From Chelonoidis abingdonii (taxonomy: Eukaryota > Chordata > Testudines > Testudinidae): 64,000 bases of DNA. The position numbers and the translations under genes are program-made. Below the pieces are notes generated by a model that did not search any database, was not told the origin of the DNA, and saw only the letters and a list, made by a program, of their open reading frames with translations. Where the stretch lies: the NCBI RefSeq assembly GCF_003597395.2, contig NC_133771.1, positions 63,836,377-63,900,376 on the forward strand, in the 5' to 3' direction. Of this stretch, positions 11,985-23,084 are shown in pieces (the stretch's first letter is position 1; every line of letters begins with the position of its first letter).

Positions 11985-12200
11985 CTAGTTTAAAGCCCTC
12001 CTCACTAGGTTAGCCAGTCTGTGCCCAAATAGGGTCTTCCCCTCCTCAAAGTGATGCCATGTTACACCCACTTTGCCCAGGCGTAAGTGGTTAGGGTGGC
12101 GAGCAGCAGCAACAAAAGACAATGCTTTGGCCATGAAAACTGGACAAACCCCTCCACTTTTGAAAAATATCCTGGGTTCTTTCATGTCCGTACAAAACAT
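11985..12200 (-). pseudogene. CR1 ORF1 C-terminal remnant (esterase-like)
   Basis: The frame ends in LANLVRRALN followed by a stop, the same ending as the CR1 ORF1 at 31059-31166 (LDNLVRRALN). CR1 ORF1 is known to carry an SGNH-type esterase domain whose last block is DGIHLT; here that block is degraded. The upstream part of ORF1 is absent or not recognisable. Confidence 0.6.
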
Positions 12201-12489
12201 AGGACCTCAGTTCTTAAGTTTAAGTTTAATATGAAAGGCCTAGTATGCCTATAATACTGCTGCACATTATTGCAATTATCTGCATCTGAAAGAAGGGATA
12301 TTTGAAGTTTCCTGAATTTTCTATACTTAATGTTTAAACCACTAAGCCTTCTTTTCCATCTATTAAAAGTCTTTTATTTCAAAACAAAAATGCTGAGTAA
12401 AGCTGCTTCAGTTTATCATTGTCAGTAATCCGACAAATTTAGCTCTTTATTCTGTTTGCAAAAAATCTTGGTTTCTATGAATGCATCCA

Positions 12490-13175
12490 TTATTCATGTG
12501 GCTGGGAACCCCTGGCCCCTTAAATCACCACCAGAGCCTTGCCACTGCTACCACGGGGCTCCAGCAAAGGGACTTGGGCAGCAATTTAAAGGACCTGGAA
12601 CTCCCCACAGGTGGCTGGAGCCCCAGGCCCTTTTAAATCACCACCAGAGCCCTGCCAATGCTACCCCAGGGCTCCAGCAGCAGGGCTAGGGAGGCGATTT
12701 AAAGGGGCTGGGGCTCCGGCCGCTGCAGGGAGCCCTGGGCTCTTTAAATCACCAGCCTGGGGAAGCCAGTCCAGTCCAGCACGGTGTACTGGCTCTTGCT
12801 TGCTTTCACCTCTGCCTTTTCTGCACACTAAACCCCTCATCCGACCCCACCCCAGAGCCTGCACCCCAGCCCAGAGCCCCGAGCTCCCCACAAACCCAAA
12901 GCCCCCTGCTGCACCTGAAACCCCTCATCCTGGCCTCACCCCAGAGCCTGCACCCCCCACACCCGAACCCCCTGCCCCAACCTAAAGCCCTCTCCCACAC
13001 CCTGAACCCCTCATTCCCAGCCTCACCCCGCAGCCCTCACCCCCACATCTCAACCCTCTTCCCCAGCCTTGAGCCCCTCGCACATTCCAAATTCCTCATC
13101 CCCAGCTCTGTTGCATCACGGGCATCAACAATTTTCTTCAACTGCATTGCCAGAAAAAAAGTTTGAAAACCACTG
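12490..13175. mobile_element. GC-rich hAT-like element with internal tandem repeats
   Basis: The right end (13161-13175, GTTTGAAAACCACTG) is the inverted form of a hAT terminal repeat beginning CAGTGGTTTTCAAAC. The left end was not located and no 8-bp duplication of TTCTAAAA (13176-13183) was found, so it may be truncated. Inside are about 2.3 copies of a roughly 110-bp unit (starting near 12508, 12621, 12729) containing TTTAAATCACCACCAGAGCC-like words. A C-rich degenerate minisatellite follows (12830-13100, 'cccagagcctgcacccc'-like). The proline-rich frames are products of composition. Confidence 0.5.
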
Positions 13176-13225
13176 TTCTAAAAGATATGCTCTAGGAATT
13201 ATTTTGAGGAAGTTCTGTTTACACT

Positions 13226-13281
13226 GTAGATCACACTAGATGATCACAATGGTCCCTTCTGGCCTTGGAATCTATGAATCT
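13226..13281 (+). repeat. CR1 3' tip
   Basis: About 55 bp matching the conserved CR1 3' end: 'actagatgatcacaatggtc', 'cttctggccttggaatctat', ending in ATCTATGAATC. Confidence 0.7.
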
Positions 13282-14290
13282 AAGTGTTGCACAGAGACGT
13301 TTATAGATGCAGTTTTTATTATTTAAGACTGGTAATGATGTACTTAAGGCACACAATAACACACTCCCCTGAAAAGATTACAATCTAAGATTCCATTTCT
13401 GTTTGCAAATGCAGATTTTCTAGAATCAGATATGTTGCTCTGCACGTTTTGCATGCATAGTTTAGGAGTCTTCTTTAAAATTTGATTAAGTGAATATTGT
13501 CAGTAACCTACCAGTTTGGATTATGCTGAATGACATTAATATTTTTCATTATCTTTTATTCATATATACACATGAGAATCCTCTTATTTTATTGCTGTTC
13601 TGATACCCATTTAAATAGAAGAGGGAAAACATGTTTTCAGAACAAATTTTCTAAAATCCAGTCAAATGTTTTTGACATATTTGCAGCATTTTACAATACT
13701 GGATTTAGAAATGATGACTAATGTTCCATTTTCTTTGTAGTGTGATTGACAAGTTCATTTTCACATTCAGGTATGTGCCCTTTGATTACCATTATGATAT
13801 GAAAATGCTTCTTCCCACATTATGGCTGCACTTATACATGGGAATAACTACTGTACTTTGCCTAAAATACCAATAATTACACTACAGCTACACAGTAAGC
13901 AGTGTAAGTGCCTAATATAGCAGTGCTGCTTTGTTATTGAATAGTCACTTAAATGCTGTTATGTTTGACAACTGTCTGGTAGATTTTGAAGTAACATAAT
14001 TATTTCTTTTACAAAATGCCACTCCAAAAAAATTCCTTTTTATTTCAAAAGACTAAAACATCTCAGAAATAATGCCTGATCTGATCTGAATGCTGAATCT
14101 CAAACAAAGCTGAATCTGTCACTGATCAAGTGAGTGTACAAGGCAAAAGATGAAAAATGTGACTAATTTAAAAAAATCTGTGGGACTAAACTTCAACAGT
14201 CACACTGATGCTCAATTATTCCTGTAACCAAACTATAATAGGAGAAACAGGAAATTAGTAATAGGCAACAAGTTCTGTAGGAATATACCG
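13282..14290. other. No gene seen; AT-rich
   Basis: No recognisable repeat or coding sequence. Confidence 0.5.
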
Positions 14291-14475
14291 AGGATTGGAG
14301 TCACAGGGCCCTGTGTACTAATCCTGGCTCTTCCATTGATTCAGTTTGTGACTTTTAGACAAGTTTTATATCTCTCCTTCCTCAGCTCCCCTAAATGTAA
14401 AAGGGGAATAGTGATTCTTCCCCACCCCCATCCTAAAGTGTGTTATGAGGAATAACATCTACAAAGACCTGATCT
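14291..14475 (+). repeat. MIR SINE
   Basis: Matches the MIR core in order: 'ggagtcacagggccc', 'aatcctggctcttcca', 'tcctcagctcccctaaatg', 'taaaaggggaatagtgattc', then 'tgttatgaggaata'. MIR is an ancient amniote tRNA-derived SINE, so this marks old DNA. Confidence 0.8.
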
Positions 14476-16065
14476 AGTAGGCATACTGAGCATCACCACG
14501 CCTAAGTTTCTTTGTGAATCTTAGCCCTGCATCTGGAACCCACAAATACACTAATGAAAAATAGAGTCCAATATTTAATCGGTAGGAAAGTCAACTCAGA
14601 CAATTCAGGATAATAAACTGTATAAACTTTTAAGAAATCAAGTTAAGTGACAGCACCTTATCCTGCTATACACTCTACTAGAGGTTAACACCAGAGCTAT
14701 ATCTTATTAGAAAAAAGACAAAATGTGTTAGGTTTGTTACAGAATAGTGAGAAGTATATCTGACAGAACTCAACTAGATTAGCCTGTTGGTGGTGGTGAT
14801 AATGCTTATAACATGTATTCATCAAAGGTCTTTTATTAACATTGTTTAATTAATCCAAACAATGCTTCAGTGAGGAAACTAAGTGTTTATTTTGTTATCT
14901 TTCTATCAAAATTGCTTTTAACATGGATCCATGGGGGGTAAATAAAAAACCATACACACACTGTTATATTAGTTAACATTCTCCACATCGTGAAGGGAGC
15001 CCAGGGGGTGAGCAGGAGCTGAAGGCCCCAGACTGCCACCACCCCATGGTCAGGATGGAGTTGGACACTAGGCAGAATTCAGCCACACAAAGGGGGAAAT
15101 GAGCTTCAGTAAATTATTTCCACCCCACTAGCCTGCCTGGAGCAAGTAAGGACATGTAATTTTGAGTCAGTTCCTTCCCAGGGCTCCCTCTGGAGTGAAG
15201 CAGCTGTGCGCACACACACACTTATACAGGAGATTGAGAAAAAGTTCAGGCTAGCCCAAAGTATGTCCCCAATGTAGTCAGTGTCAGAGCCAGGAATAGC
15301 AATAACTTCCAGGGTAAAATACAAAGCATTATTTAGAAAATATAACTCTTCTTGGGTTTTTAGATACAAAGAGATGTCATATATATTTATAAAAAGATTG
15401 TGAGGTTCATTCATATTAATGCAGAATGACATGAGCACAGTAGACAAGAGTTAGTTTTATTTTTCTTGAGAGGATGGTGCAGGAATCAGTAGATTTGGGG
15501 GAAGGGAAGAGGTGGGAATTTGGGGAGGTAAAGGGAAGGAGGCTGATGGCAAGGCAAAAATGGCAAAAGCTGACCTGCATAGAATTACAGTTATAACAGT
15601 GTGGACACACGAATATCTATTCACATTTTCGTGTGTGTGTGTGTGATGATTTCCAAAAGCACAATCAGGCAAATATAACAGATATTGTCTTAAGCTATCA
15701 GCATTTTAGAATATTGAGAGATGGGAATTCTAGCTAATTTGCTGAGCAAAAAAACCCAAGAAGCCATCACAGAACATGTTATCAGCACATTTGACAATAT
15801 TTCTAGATCTCTGATTCATTTAGTTAAGGTATCTGACATAAGCATGACAGAAAGCAGATGAGTCTCCATGAACAGATTTCAAGCTTAAAGGAGAGTCCCT
15901 TGCCTCTCCTCTTACTTTTAATGAGGAGGAATAATGATAAATATAACTCTTATGTTCTGTAAAGCAGTCATAGACTCTTCCTGTGACAGGATTGTGCTGA
16001 AAATAAAGGTAGGTAGGTATCCAAAGTAAATTAAATTACACTTAAAAAATACACAGCTACAGTCA
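14476..16065. other. No gene seen; short CA/GT tracts
   Basis: Only short (CA)n near 15209-15222, (GT)n near 15630-15645 and (TAGG)n near 16008-16018. Minus frames at 15106-15672 lack recognisable domains. Confidence 0.45.
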
Positions 16066-16693
16066 AACATAAGAATAGCCATACTGGGTCAGACCAAAGG
16101 TCCATCTAGCCCAGTATCCTGTCTTCCAACAGTGGCCAATGCCAGATGCACCAGAGGGAATGAACAGAACAGGTGATCCATCCCGTCGCCCGTTCCCAGC
16201 TTCCGGCAAACAGAGGCTAGTGACACTATCTCTGCCCATCCTGGCTAATAGCCATTGATAGACCTATCCTCCATGAACTTATCTAGTTCTTTTTTTAACC
16301 CTGTTATAGACTTGGCCTTCATAACATACATGCAGTATTCAAGATGTGGGCATACCGTAAATTTATATAGAGGCAATATGATATTTTCTGTCTTATCTAT
16401 CCCTTTCTCATTGATTCCAAACATTCTGCTTTTTTGACTGCCGCTGCAAATTAAGTGGATGTTTTCAGAGAACTATCCACAATGACTCCAAGATCTTTCT
16501 TGAGTGGTAACAGCTAATTTAGACCCCATAATTTTTATATGTTTTCCAATGTGCATTATTTTTCATTTATCAACTTTGAATTTCATCTTCTGTTTCACTG
16601 CCCAGTCACCCAGTTTTGAGATGTTCAGGCTAGCAGTGTGCCTGGGACTTAACTATCTTGAGTAGTTTTGTATCATCGGCACATTTTGCCACC

Positions 16694-17197
16694 TCACTGT
16701 TTACCCCTTTTTCCAGATAATTTTAAATTTTTTTTGAATAGGACTGGTCCCAGTACAGACCCCTGAGGGACACCACTATTTACCTCTCTCCATTCTGAAA
16801 ACTGACCATTTATTCCTACCCTTTGTTTCCTATCTTTTAACCAGTTACCAATCCATGAGAAGACCTTCTCTCTTGTCCCATGACAGCTTATTTTGCTTAA
16901 GAGCCTTTGGTGAGGGACCTTGTCAAAGGCTTTCTGAAAATCTAAGTACATTATATCTGGATCTCCCTTGTTCCTATGCTTGTTGACCCACTCAAAGAAT
17001 TCTAGTAGATTGCTGAGGCATGATTTCCCTTTACAAAAACCATATTGACTCTTTGCCAACAAATTATGTTCACCTATGTGTCTGACAACTTTGTTCTTTA
17101 CTATAGTTTCAACCAGTTTTCCTGGTACTGAAGTTGGGCTAACTGGCCTATAATTGCCGGGATCACCTCTGGAGCCCTTTTTAAAAATTGATGTCAC
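16694..17197 (-). pseudogene. CR1 reverse transcriptase fragment
   Basis: 167 codons with NYRPVSPTSVPGK, then MYLDFQKAFDKV (first catalytic Asp region) and [13 protein letters not shown] near the C-end. The frame breaks directly after this block, before the FADD motif, so the catalytic centre is incomplete. Confidence 0.85.
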
Positions 17198-17940
17198 ATT
17201 AGCTATCCTCTAGTCATTTGGTACAGAATCTGATTTAAATGATAGGTTACAGACTGCAGTTAGTAGTTCTGCAATTTCACATTTGAGTTCCTTCAGAACT
17301 CGTGGCTGAATATCATCTGGACCTGGTGACTTATTGGTTACAAAACCTCCTCTAATGACACTTCAGTCTGGGACCATTCCTCAGATCTGTCACCTAAAAA
17401 GAATGGCTCAGGTTTGGGAATCTCCCTCACATCCTCACTGTGAAAACCAATGCAAAGAATTCATTTAGTTTCTCCACAATGCCTTATAGTCCTTGAGTGC
17501 TCCTTTAGCATCTTGAACAACCAGTGTGGCCACTGGATGATCATCAGAATCAGGAAGTCTGCTACACTTAAAAAAAATTGCTATTACTATTCAAGTTTTT
17601 TTGGCTAATTGTTCTTGAAATTATTTTTTGGCCTTCCTAATTATATTTTTACTCTTCATTTGCCAGAATTCATGTTCCTTTCTATTTTCCGCACTAGGAT
17701 TTAGCTTCCACTTTTTAAAGGATGTCTTTTTGCCTCTCACTGCTTCTTTTACTTTGTTTAGCACGGTGGCATTTGTTTTGGTTCTGTTACTATGTTTTTT
17801 TTAATTTGGGGGTTCCATTTAAGTTGAGCCTCTGTTATGGTGTCTTTAAAAAGTTTCCATGCAGCTTGCAGTGATTTCTCTTTTTACGCTGTACCTTTTA
17901 ATTTCTGTTTAACTAACTTCCTCATTTTTGTGTAGTCCCC

Positions 17941-18231
17941 CTATCTGAATTTAAATGCTACAGTGTTGGGTTGCTGTGGTGGTTTCCCTGCCACAGGAAT
18001 GTTAAATTTAATTATATTATGGTCGCTATTACCAAGTAGTCCAGCTATATACACCTCTTGGACCAGATCCTGTGCTCCACTTAGGACTAAATCAAGAATT
18101 GCCTCTCCTCTGGTGGGTTCTAGGACTAGCTGCTCTGAGAAGCAGTTATTTGAAGTGTCAAACTTTATCTCTGCATCCTGTCCTGAGGCGTCATGGACCC
18201 AGTTAATATGGGGATAGTTGAAATCCCACAT
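17941..18231 (-). pseudogene. CR1 endonuclease C-terminal fragment
   Basis: Starts in the DFNYPHINW block (metal-binding Asp and Asn of an APE-like endonuclease), continues through EAILDLVLSGA, and has LGNSDHNIIKF, retaining the SDH catalytic triad piece. It lies upstream of the polymerase remnant in the same element. Confidence 0.8.
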
Positions 18232-18347
18232 TATTCTTGAGGTTTTTTATTTTTATAGCCTCTAATCTCCTGGAGCATTCACAGTCACTATCACCATACT
18301 GGTCAGGTGGTCGGTAATATATCCCTACTGCTATATTCTTATTAGAG

Positions 18348-18649
18348 CAGGGATCAGCAACCTTTGGCACATGGCTCACCAGGGTAAGCACCCTGACGGG
18401 CCAGGCCAGTTCATTTACCTGCCACGTCCACATGTTCGGCCGATCGCGGCTCCCACTGTCTGTGGTTCGCCCAGGCCAAGGGGTTTGCTGGCTGCCACTT
18501 CCCGCAACCCCCCTTGGCCTGGAGCGGCGAACCACAGCCAGTGTGAGCCGTGATTGGTTGAACCTCAAGACATGGCAGGTAAACAAACCAGCCTGGCCCA
18601 CCAGGGTGCTTACCCTGGCAAGCCGCATGCCAAAGGTTGCCAATCCCTG
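18348..18649. mobile_element. Foldback hAT MITE with perfect 8-bp target duplication
   Basis: Begins CAGGGATCAGCAACCTTTGG and ends with the inverse of CAGGGATTGGCAACCTTTGG. The two ends are inverted repeats of at least 80 bp, and the interior also folds back, so nearly the whole 302 bp can form one hairpin. Both sides carry TATTAGAG (18340-18347 and 18650-18657), the 8-bp duplication typical of hAT transposase. It carries no transposase and must have been moved in trans. The related element at 46879 shares the terminal pattern. The frames at 18203-18677 are antisense artefacts of it. Confidence 0.9.
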
Positions 18650-18832
18650 TATTAGAGCATGGAATTATTATCCATAGAGATTCTATGGTACAGTTTGGTT
18701 CATTTAAGATTTTTACTTAATTTGATTCTGTGCTTTCTTTCACATATAATAGTGCCACTCCCCCACTAGCACAACCTATTCTGTCCTTTCGATATATTTT
18801 GTACCTTGGTATTACTGTGTCCCAGGGTGAAT

Positions 18833-18960
18833 AAAAATCAGTTGGTTTTCTTTTTGTTTGTTTTTTAAATTTAAAAATTGGATCTTTTTTATTTAAATCA
18901 GATTTTTTTATAAAATGCTTTTTGAGGAAAAAACCTATCTAAAGATACACTGTAGCTTAA
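18833..18960. repeat. AT-rich TTTAAAT repeat
   Basis: 'aaaaatcagttgg', 'aaatttaaaaattggatc' and 'atttaaatcagatttttt' words form a low-complexity block that I recall as a frequent turtle repeat. Class unknown. It starts where CR1 coding ends. Confidence 0.4.
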
Positions 18961-19790
18961 AGATATCTCATGAAATAGGGATTATAAATTCTATAGAATG
19001 AGGCAATATATTCATGTAATGTTTAAGAAAACATTTTTGTAAATGAGTTTCAATAGTTCATGAATTAGGGACTCAATCTTATGAGGTTTCAGGGGATTCT
19101 GCATAGAATATTTAGATTAATCTTTCTATCTGCCCTTTAGGACTCAGTGCTGAGATGCTTAGTTTTGCAGTTCTCAAACTGTGCATTTGTGTCTCCAGAG
19201 GTAACATGCTTGTTAACAGCAAAAACTCCCCCTGTAAACTGCCTCTCAAAATGCTCCTGTTCTCTAGCTCCTCTGGTTGCTTAGGAGTGGGCTTTTTAAA
19301 GCCCTGGTCTTCCTGAGTAGCCCCACCTTGCAGTTAAGGGTTGACAGGCGCTAATGGGCTTAGCGATCAAAGCCTCATTAAGAAGCTCTCAGCCTTGTCT
19401 ATGTACATTTTTTGGCTATCTATTTGTCATCTGGTATGAAATTTCTCTACTGGTTCACATCAAGAATTTTGTCCATCTTTATTTTACTGAGAGACAGGTA
19501 GTGGTGCGGGGTGGTGAGCCACAAAATGTTGATCTATTCCTGGATTTCATACCTCCTAGAAGTTCAGAAATGTGGGGTTCAGGGTTTTTGTTCCACCCAT
19601 TAAACATATTGGGCCAGGCTTGAAATTCAGATATGGAAATCTAGTGACAGGTTCCCCAGTACATTCTGAGCGCTTTGCACCGCTCTGATGACAAAGCGCC
19701 CTGTTTAGCAGGCCAATAACACCAAGTTTACACCTACTTTACTGGAGGGTAAAGCAAGCAGAATGCACTAGTGAATCTGTTCCCTGAATC
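18961..19790. other. No gene seen
   Basis: No conserved frame. The 89-codon frame at 19354-19623 has no recognisable domain. Confidence 0.45.
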
Positions 19791-19982
19791 AGAGGGGTAG
19801 CTGTGTTAGTCTGAATCTGTAAAAGCAGCAAAGTATCCTGTGGCACCTTATAGACTAACAGACGTTTTGGAGCATGAGCTTTCGTGGGTGAATACCCACT
19901 TCATCAGATGCATGTCACACCCACAAAAGCTCATGCTCCAAAACATCTGTTAGTCTATAAGGTGCCACAGGATTCTTTGCTG
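19791..19982. repeat. Hammerhead-type repeat in head-to-head inverted arrangement
   Basis: 19826-19890 and 19918-19982 are 65-bp inverted copies with about three differences, separated by 27 bp. The outer left part (19791-19825, 'ggggtagctgtgttagtctg') is the other end of the repeat family, also seen at 51070. The left half carries a consensus-like hammerhead core on the minus strand. The right half repeats the tail in the orientation found at 282-330. Penelope-like elements are known for rearranged terminal repeats, which fits. Confidence 0.6.
19868..19915 (-). ncRNA. Hammerhead ribozyme-like motif (consensus core)
   Basis: On the minus strand: CTGATGA (19907-19901), stem II with GTGGG and CCCAC (19899-19884, six-base loop), GAAA (19883-19880), a minimal stem III (GC, loop TCAT, GC at 19879-19872), then T and C (19871-19870), the expected cleavage position. 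All core bases are present, unlike the copies at 251-292 and 51145-51185. Helix I is not clearly paired, so activity is unproven. Very short stem III is the form described for hammerheads of Penelope-like retroelements. Confidence 0.5.
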
Positions 19983-22349
19983 ATCCGTGAATGACTCCTT
20001 CTCCTCAATTTGGGACTGTACATAACCCCACTTTTGTTTCTAGTCTATCACAGTATGCACTGGGCTGGGTTATATAAAATGATTATTTCCTGAATTTGGT
20101 TTTGTTTGACACAGCAGACACTTCTGACATTCTGTTGGAACATGAGTTAATTTAGGAGAGGAGGAAAGAGTTAGCTGCTTCTGATTTGGCTTGGTTCCAA
20201 TACCACTACACTAAAGAGAATTCCAGAATTGTAAAGGTCAGGATGAGAATATTTCACTAGAGAATTTAGACTCTTGTAAAATCAGGAGAAGACACAATAG
20301 CCTCGCTATAGCATGGGAGAGACACATATTTTGATAAAAAGCAATTTCAGAAAATCAGTGTTTTTCACTATATTGCTGAGATTTGCCAGAGTCAAGGCTC
20401 CACACTGGCATCCACTATATTAACAATCAGCATGTTACTACTATCCCCACAAGGATTTATTTAGTTTTTAATTTAATTTACTTTGATCTGCTTATGTCTC
20501 ATATATTGGCTTTCCTTGACTATTCCAGCAAACAAGATTTTCTAGCATGAATATATGCAAAAAGCAGATTTTGAACTCACCTATGCTTGAATTCTGGATA
20601 ACATATTTTGCACCCACCTATGCAGCTTGCATTTTCTGCTATTGTTACTGGTAAGTTATACAATCAAGGAACACAAATAATGCCATGTGACTGACATAAC
20701 TAACCAACGTAACACAAATGTCACATTTTGAATATTATTAGATACAAATTATCCACCTTGTTCTACGAACCAGTATTAATGGACTATTTGATTTAAATTT
20801 ACACACCAGGGTGAATGATACAAGCCTCAAATTTTAGACATTTGCATGGCTGCCTCTGAGCTAGGTAAGCTCATCTAGTGAAAATTCAGCATAGATGACA
20901 AAAAAAAAAAATCCTACATTTATGACTTAATCCATCTTTAACTTGGAAACTGTTCAGCTTCCTATCCTCTTATTCCTGTGAAATTTGACCATCAGCTAAC
21001 TACTGCTGCTCTATATCATCTCCTCTGTGATTTTGAGAAATACCATGGCACAGGAGCTGTCATCTTTCTTTCACTTCTATACTATATTATAGATGTTGTG
21101 TAATTAAAAACAGATCAAGTCAGTGAAATACTGTTTCATCTCCCTGAAGCTACAGATCATTCTTCTGTCAGTTGTTGTTTTAAAACTGTTCCTGCTGTTG
21201 GCCTTCTTCCTGCTCTTAAAATGTATTTTCCTGGTTGCTCAAATGAACAAACTTTCCTAATGCCTGTATGAAGATATCTGCACCTTCCCCCTCACTACCT
21301 GTATGTGTGTATATGTGTGGAGGGGGTTGTCTTCTGATTATTACCTCTTTAATTGACTTATGTTAGATACTATATTAGAAAATTTGCAAAATGCTAGCAA
21401 TGCCCCATGAATTTGAAGAAAAAAACATTTGCAAAATTTGCCCAGCTTTGGTTATGAACAATTAAGAAAGAATGTTCTTAAAACAAAGCTAAGGCATTTT
21501 GGTTCTATGACACTGCACATTTTAGAAGAGAGATTCTGAATGTATAAATATAGAGAAATAGAATGAATAATTATTCTGATTTCACTTGATTTAGACAGGG
21601 GTAACTCCTCTGGAGTCAATGCAATTATACCAGTGCACAAACGGCATAAGTGAACTAGGCCCAATTTGCCTAAGCCTTTCTCACTGACATAAATTAGAGA
21701 AAGTCTAGGTGTGATCCGGCAGCCTTTAAATATGGGTAACTCTTACTGAAGTCAATAGGAATTTGCATTTTTAAAGATGTAGGACCAGCCCCTAGGGTCA
21801 TATTTTCAAAACCTGGTCTGCGTGTGCATGCACGAAACTCTGTGAACACCAGTATTTTTTCAGCACTGCAACTAGAAAATGCAGATGATAGAAACGACGT
21901 GCAAAATCTGTGTGCAAGTGTGTGCGCCAAGGTGCATGCTCGCAGATGGATTGAGGTCTCTTTGAAAATTTGATGCTTAACAGCAAAGGGTCTGTTGTGT
22001 TTGTCAGAGATTTTACTTTTCCCGGTATTGTGTTTTTAATCTACAATTGCTACTGAAATGTGAACATTTACTAATAAAGTACACGTGATTTCTGAGATCC
22101 TGCATTTATTTACTATTCTAAATGTATGATAAATGTTAGATACAGACTAAAAAAAACTATTTAAAAATTATTCTTAATGTTTACCTAAGCGCAAGACCAG
22201 TTTTCACATCAGGGAACATTTATTAATTCTATACTAATATTGTAAAAGTTTTGGTGGATGTGAGATATCACAGGAAATGTTATGGCCCATTAGATCGATT
22301 TGTTAGATGGCAAGTTGTTTTTGTGATCTTAGAAATGTTTTACATTTAT
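19983..22349. other. No gene seen; AT-rich
   Basis: No coding signal. 'tggagtcaatgcaattatac' near 21612 and 'ttactgaagtcaataggaat' near 21743 resemble worn CORE-SINE-like words common in turtle DNA, too weak to delimit. Confidence 0.4.
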
Positions 22350-22796
22350 AGGTTCCAAGGCCAGAATGATGTAGTCTGATTTCTTGTAACGCCATAGAAT
22401 TCCCCAAAATAATTCCTTTTGAATTACAGCACATCTATAAAAAGAAATCCAACCTTGATTTTAAAATTGCCTGTGATGGAGAATCTACCACAACCTGTGA
22501 TAAATTGTTTCAGTGGTTAATTACGCTCTCTGTTAAAAATGTCTTATTTGTAGCCTGCATTTGTTTAGTTTCAATGTCCAGTCATTGAATTTTATTGTAC
22601 CTTTGTCTGCTAAGATGACAAGCCCATTATCAAATATTTGTTCCCCATGTAAACATTTACAGGCTGTTATCAAGTCACTACTTAGCCTTCTCTTTGTTAA
22701 GCTAAATAGATTCAGCTCCTTGTATCTATCACTATAATCATTTTTTGAAGTCTACCATTTAAACTCTATCATTTTCAATCAGTCTCATGGTTCTTC

Positions 22797-23084
22797 TCAT
22801 CTGCAATTTATCAACATCCTTCTTGAATGGTGGACACCAGAACTGGACACCGTATTCCAGCAGCAGTTGCACCAGTGCCAGAGGTAAAAATAACCTCTCC
22901 TACTTAAGATTCCTCTATTCATACACCAAAGGATTGCATTAGCCCTTTTAATCATGGTGTCACACTGGGAGGCTATGTTCAGCTGATTATCTCCCATGAC
23001 TCCAAAATCTTTTTCAGAGTCATTGCTTCCCAGGATAGAATACCCATCTGAAGTATGGCCTACATTCTTTGTTCCTAGATGCAT
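22797..23084 (-). pseudogene. CR1 reverse transcriptase C-terminal fragment
   Basis: 95 codons. The first half follows the CR1 order MHLG..., EKDFGVMGDNQLN, then ASQCDTMIKRANAILWCMNR. These correspond to [14 protein letters not shown] and [20 protein letters not shown] in the CR1 at 9086-10816. The frame then shifts. No catalytic residues lie in this part. Confidence 0.75.

Larger units (their letters stand above)
8998..12200 (-). mobile_element. CR1 LINE, near full-length ORF2
   Basis: A minus-strand CR1 about 3.2 kb long. Its 3' end at about 8998 has the typical short repeat tail (ATTCTATGA-type words at 9001-9025). In order from 5': ORF1 C-terminal remnant (11985-12200), endonuclease in several frames (11026-11891), and an uninterrupted reverse transcriptase (9086-10816). 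The least decayed LINE in the window, but disabled by breaks in the endonuclease and by 5' truncation. Confidence 0.9.
16066..18832 (-). mobile_element. CR1 LINE, old, split by a hAT insertion
   Basis: Minus-strand CR1 of the same 3' UTR family as 7511-8135 ('aagaatagccatactgggtc' at 16071). The order is 3' UTR (16066-16330), reverse transcriptase remnants (16400-17330) and endonuclease remnants (17941-18832). The endonuclease is cut by the hAT at 18348-18649; CR1 coding resumes at 18658-18832 (minus frame around GGVALLYVKE). Many stops and frameshifts make it older than the CR1 at 8998-12200. Confidence 0.85.

Noticed and set aside
18203..18677. Open frames of up to 146 codons on both strands
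   Set aside because: They lie within the foldback hAT, where the two halves are inverted copies; the frames mirror each other and cross the insertion border.
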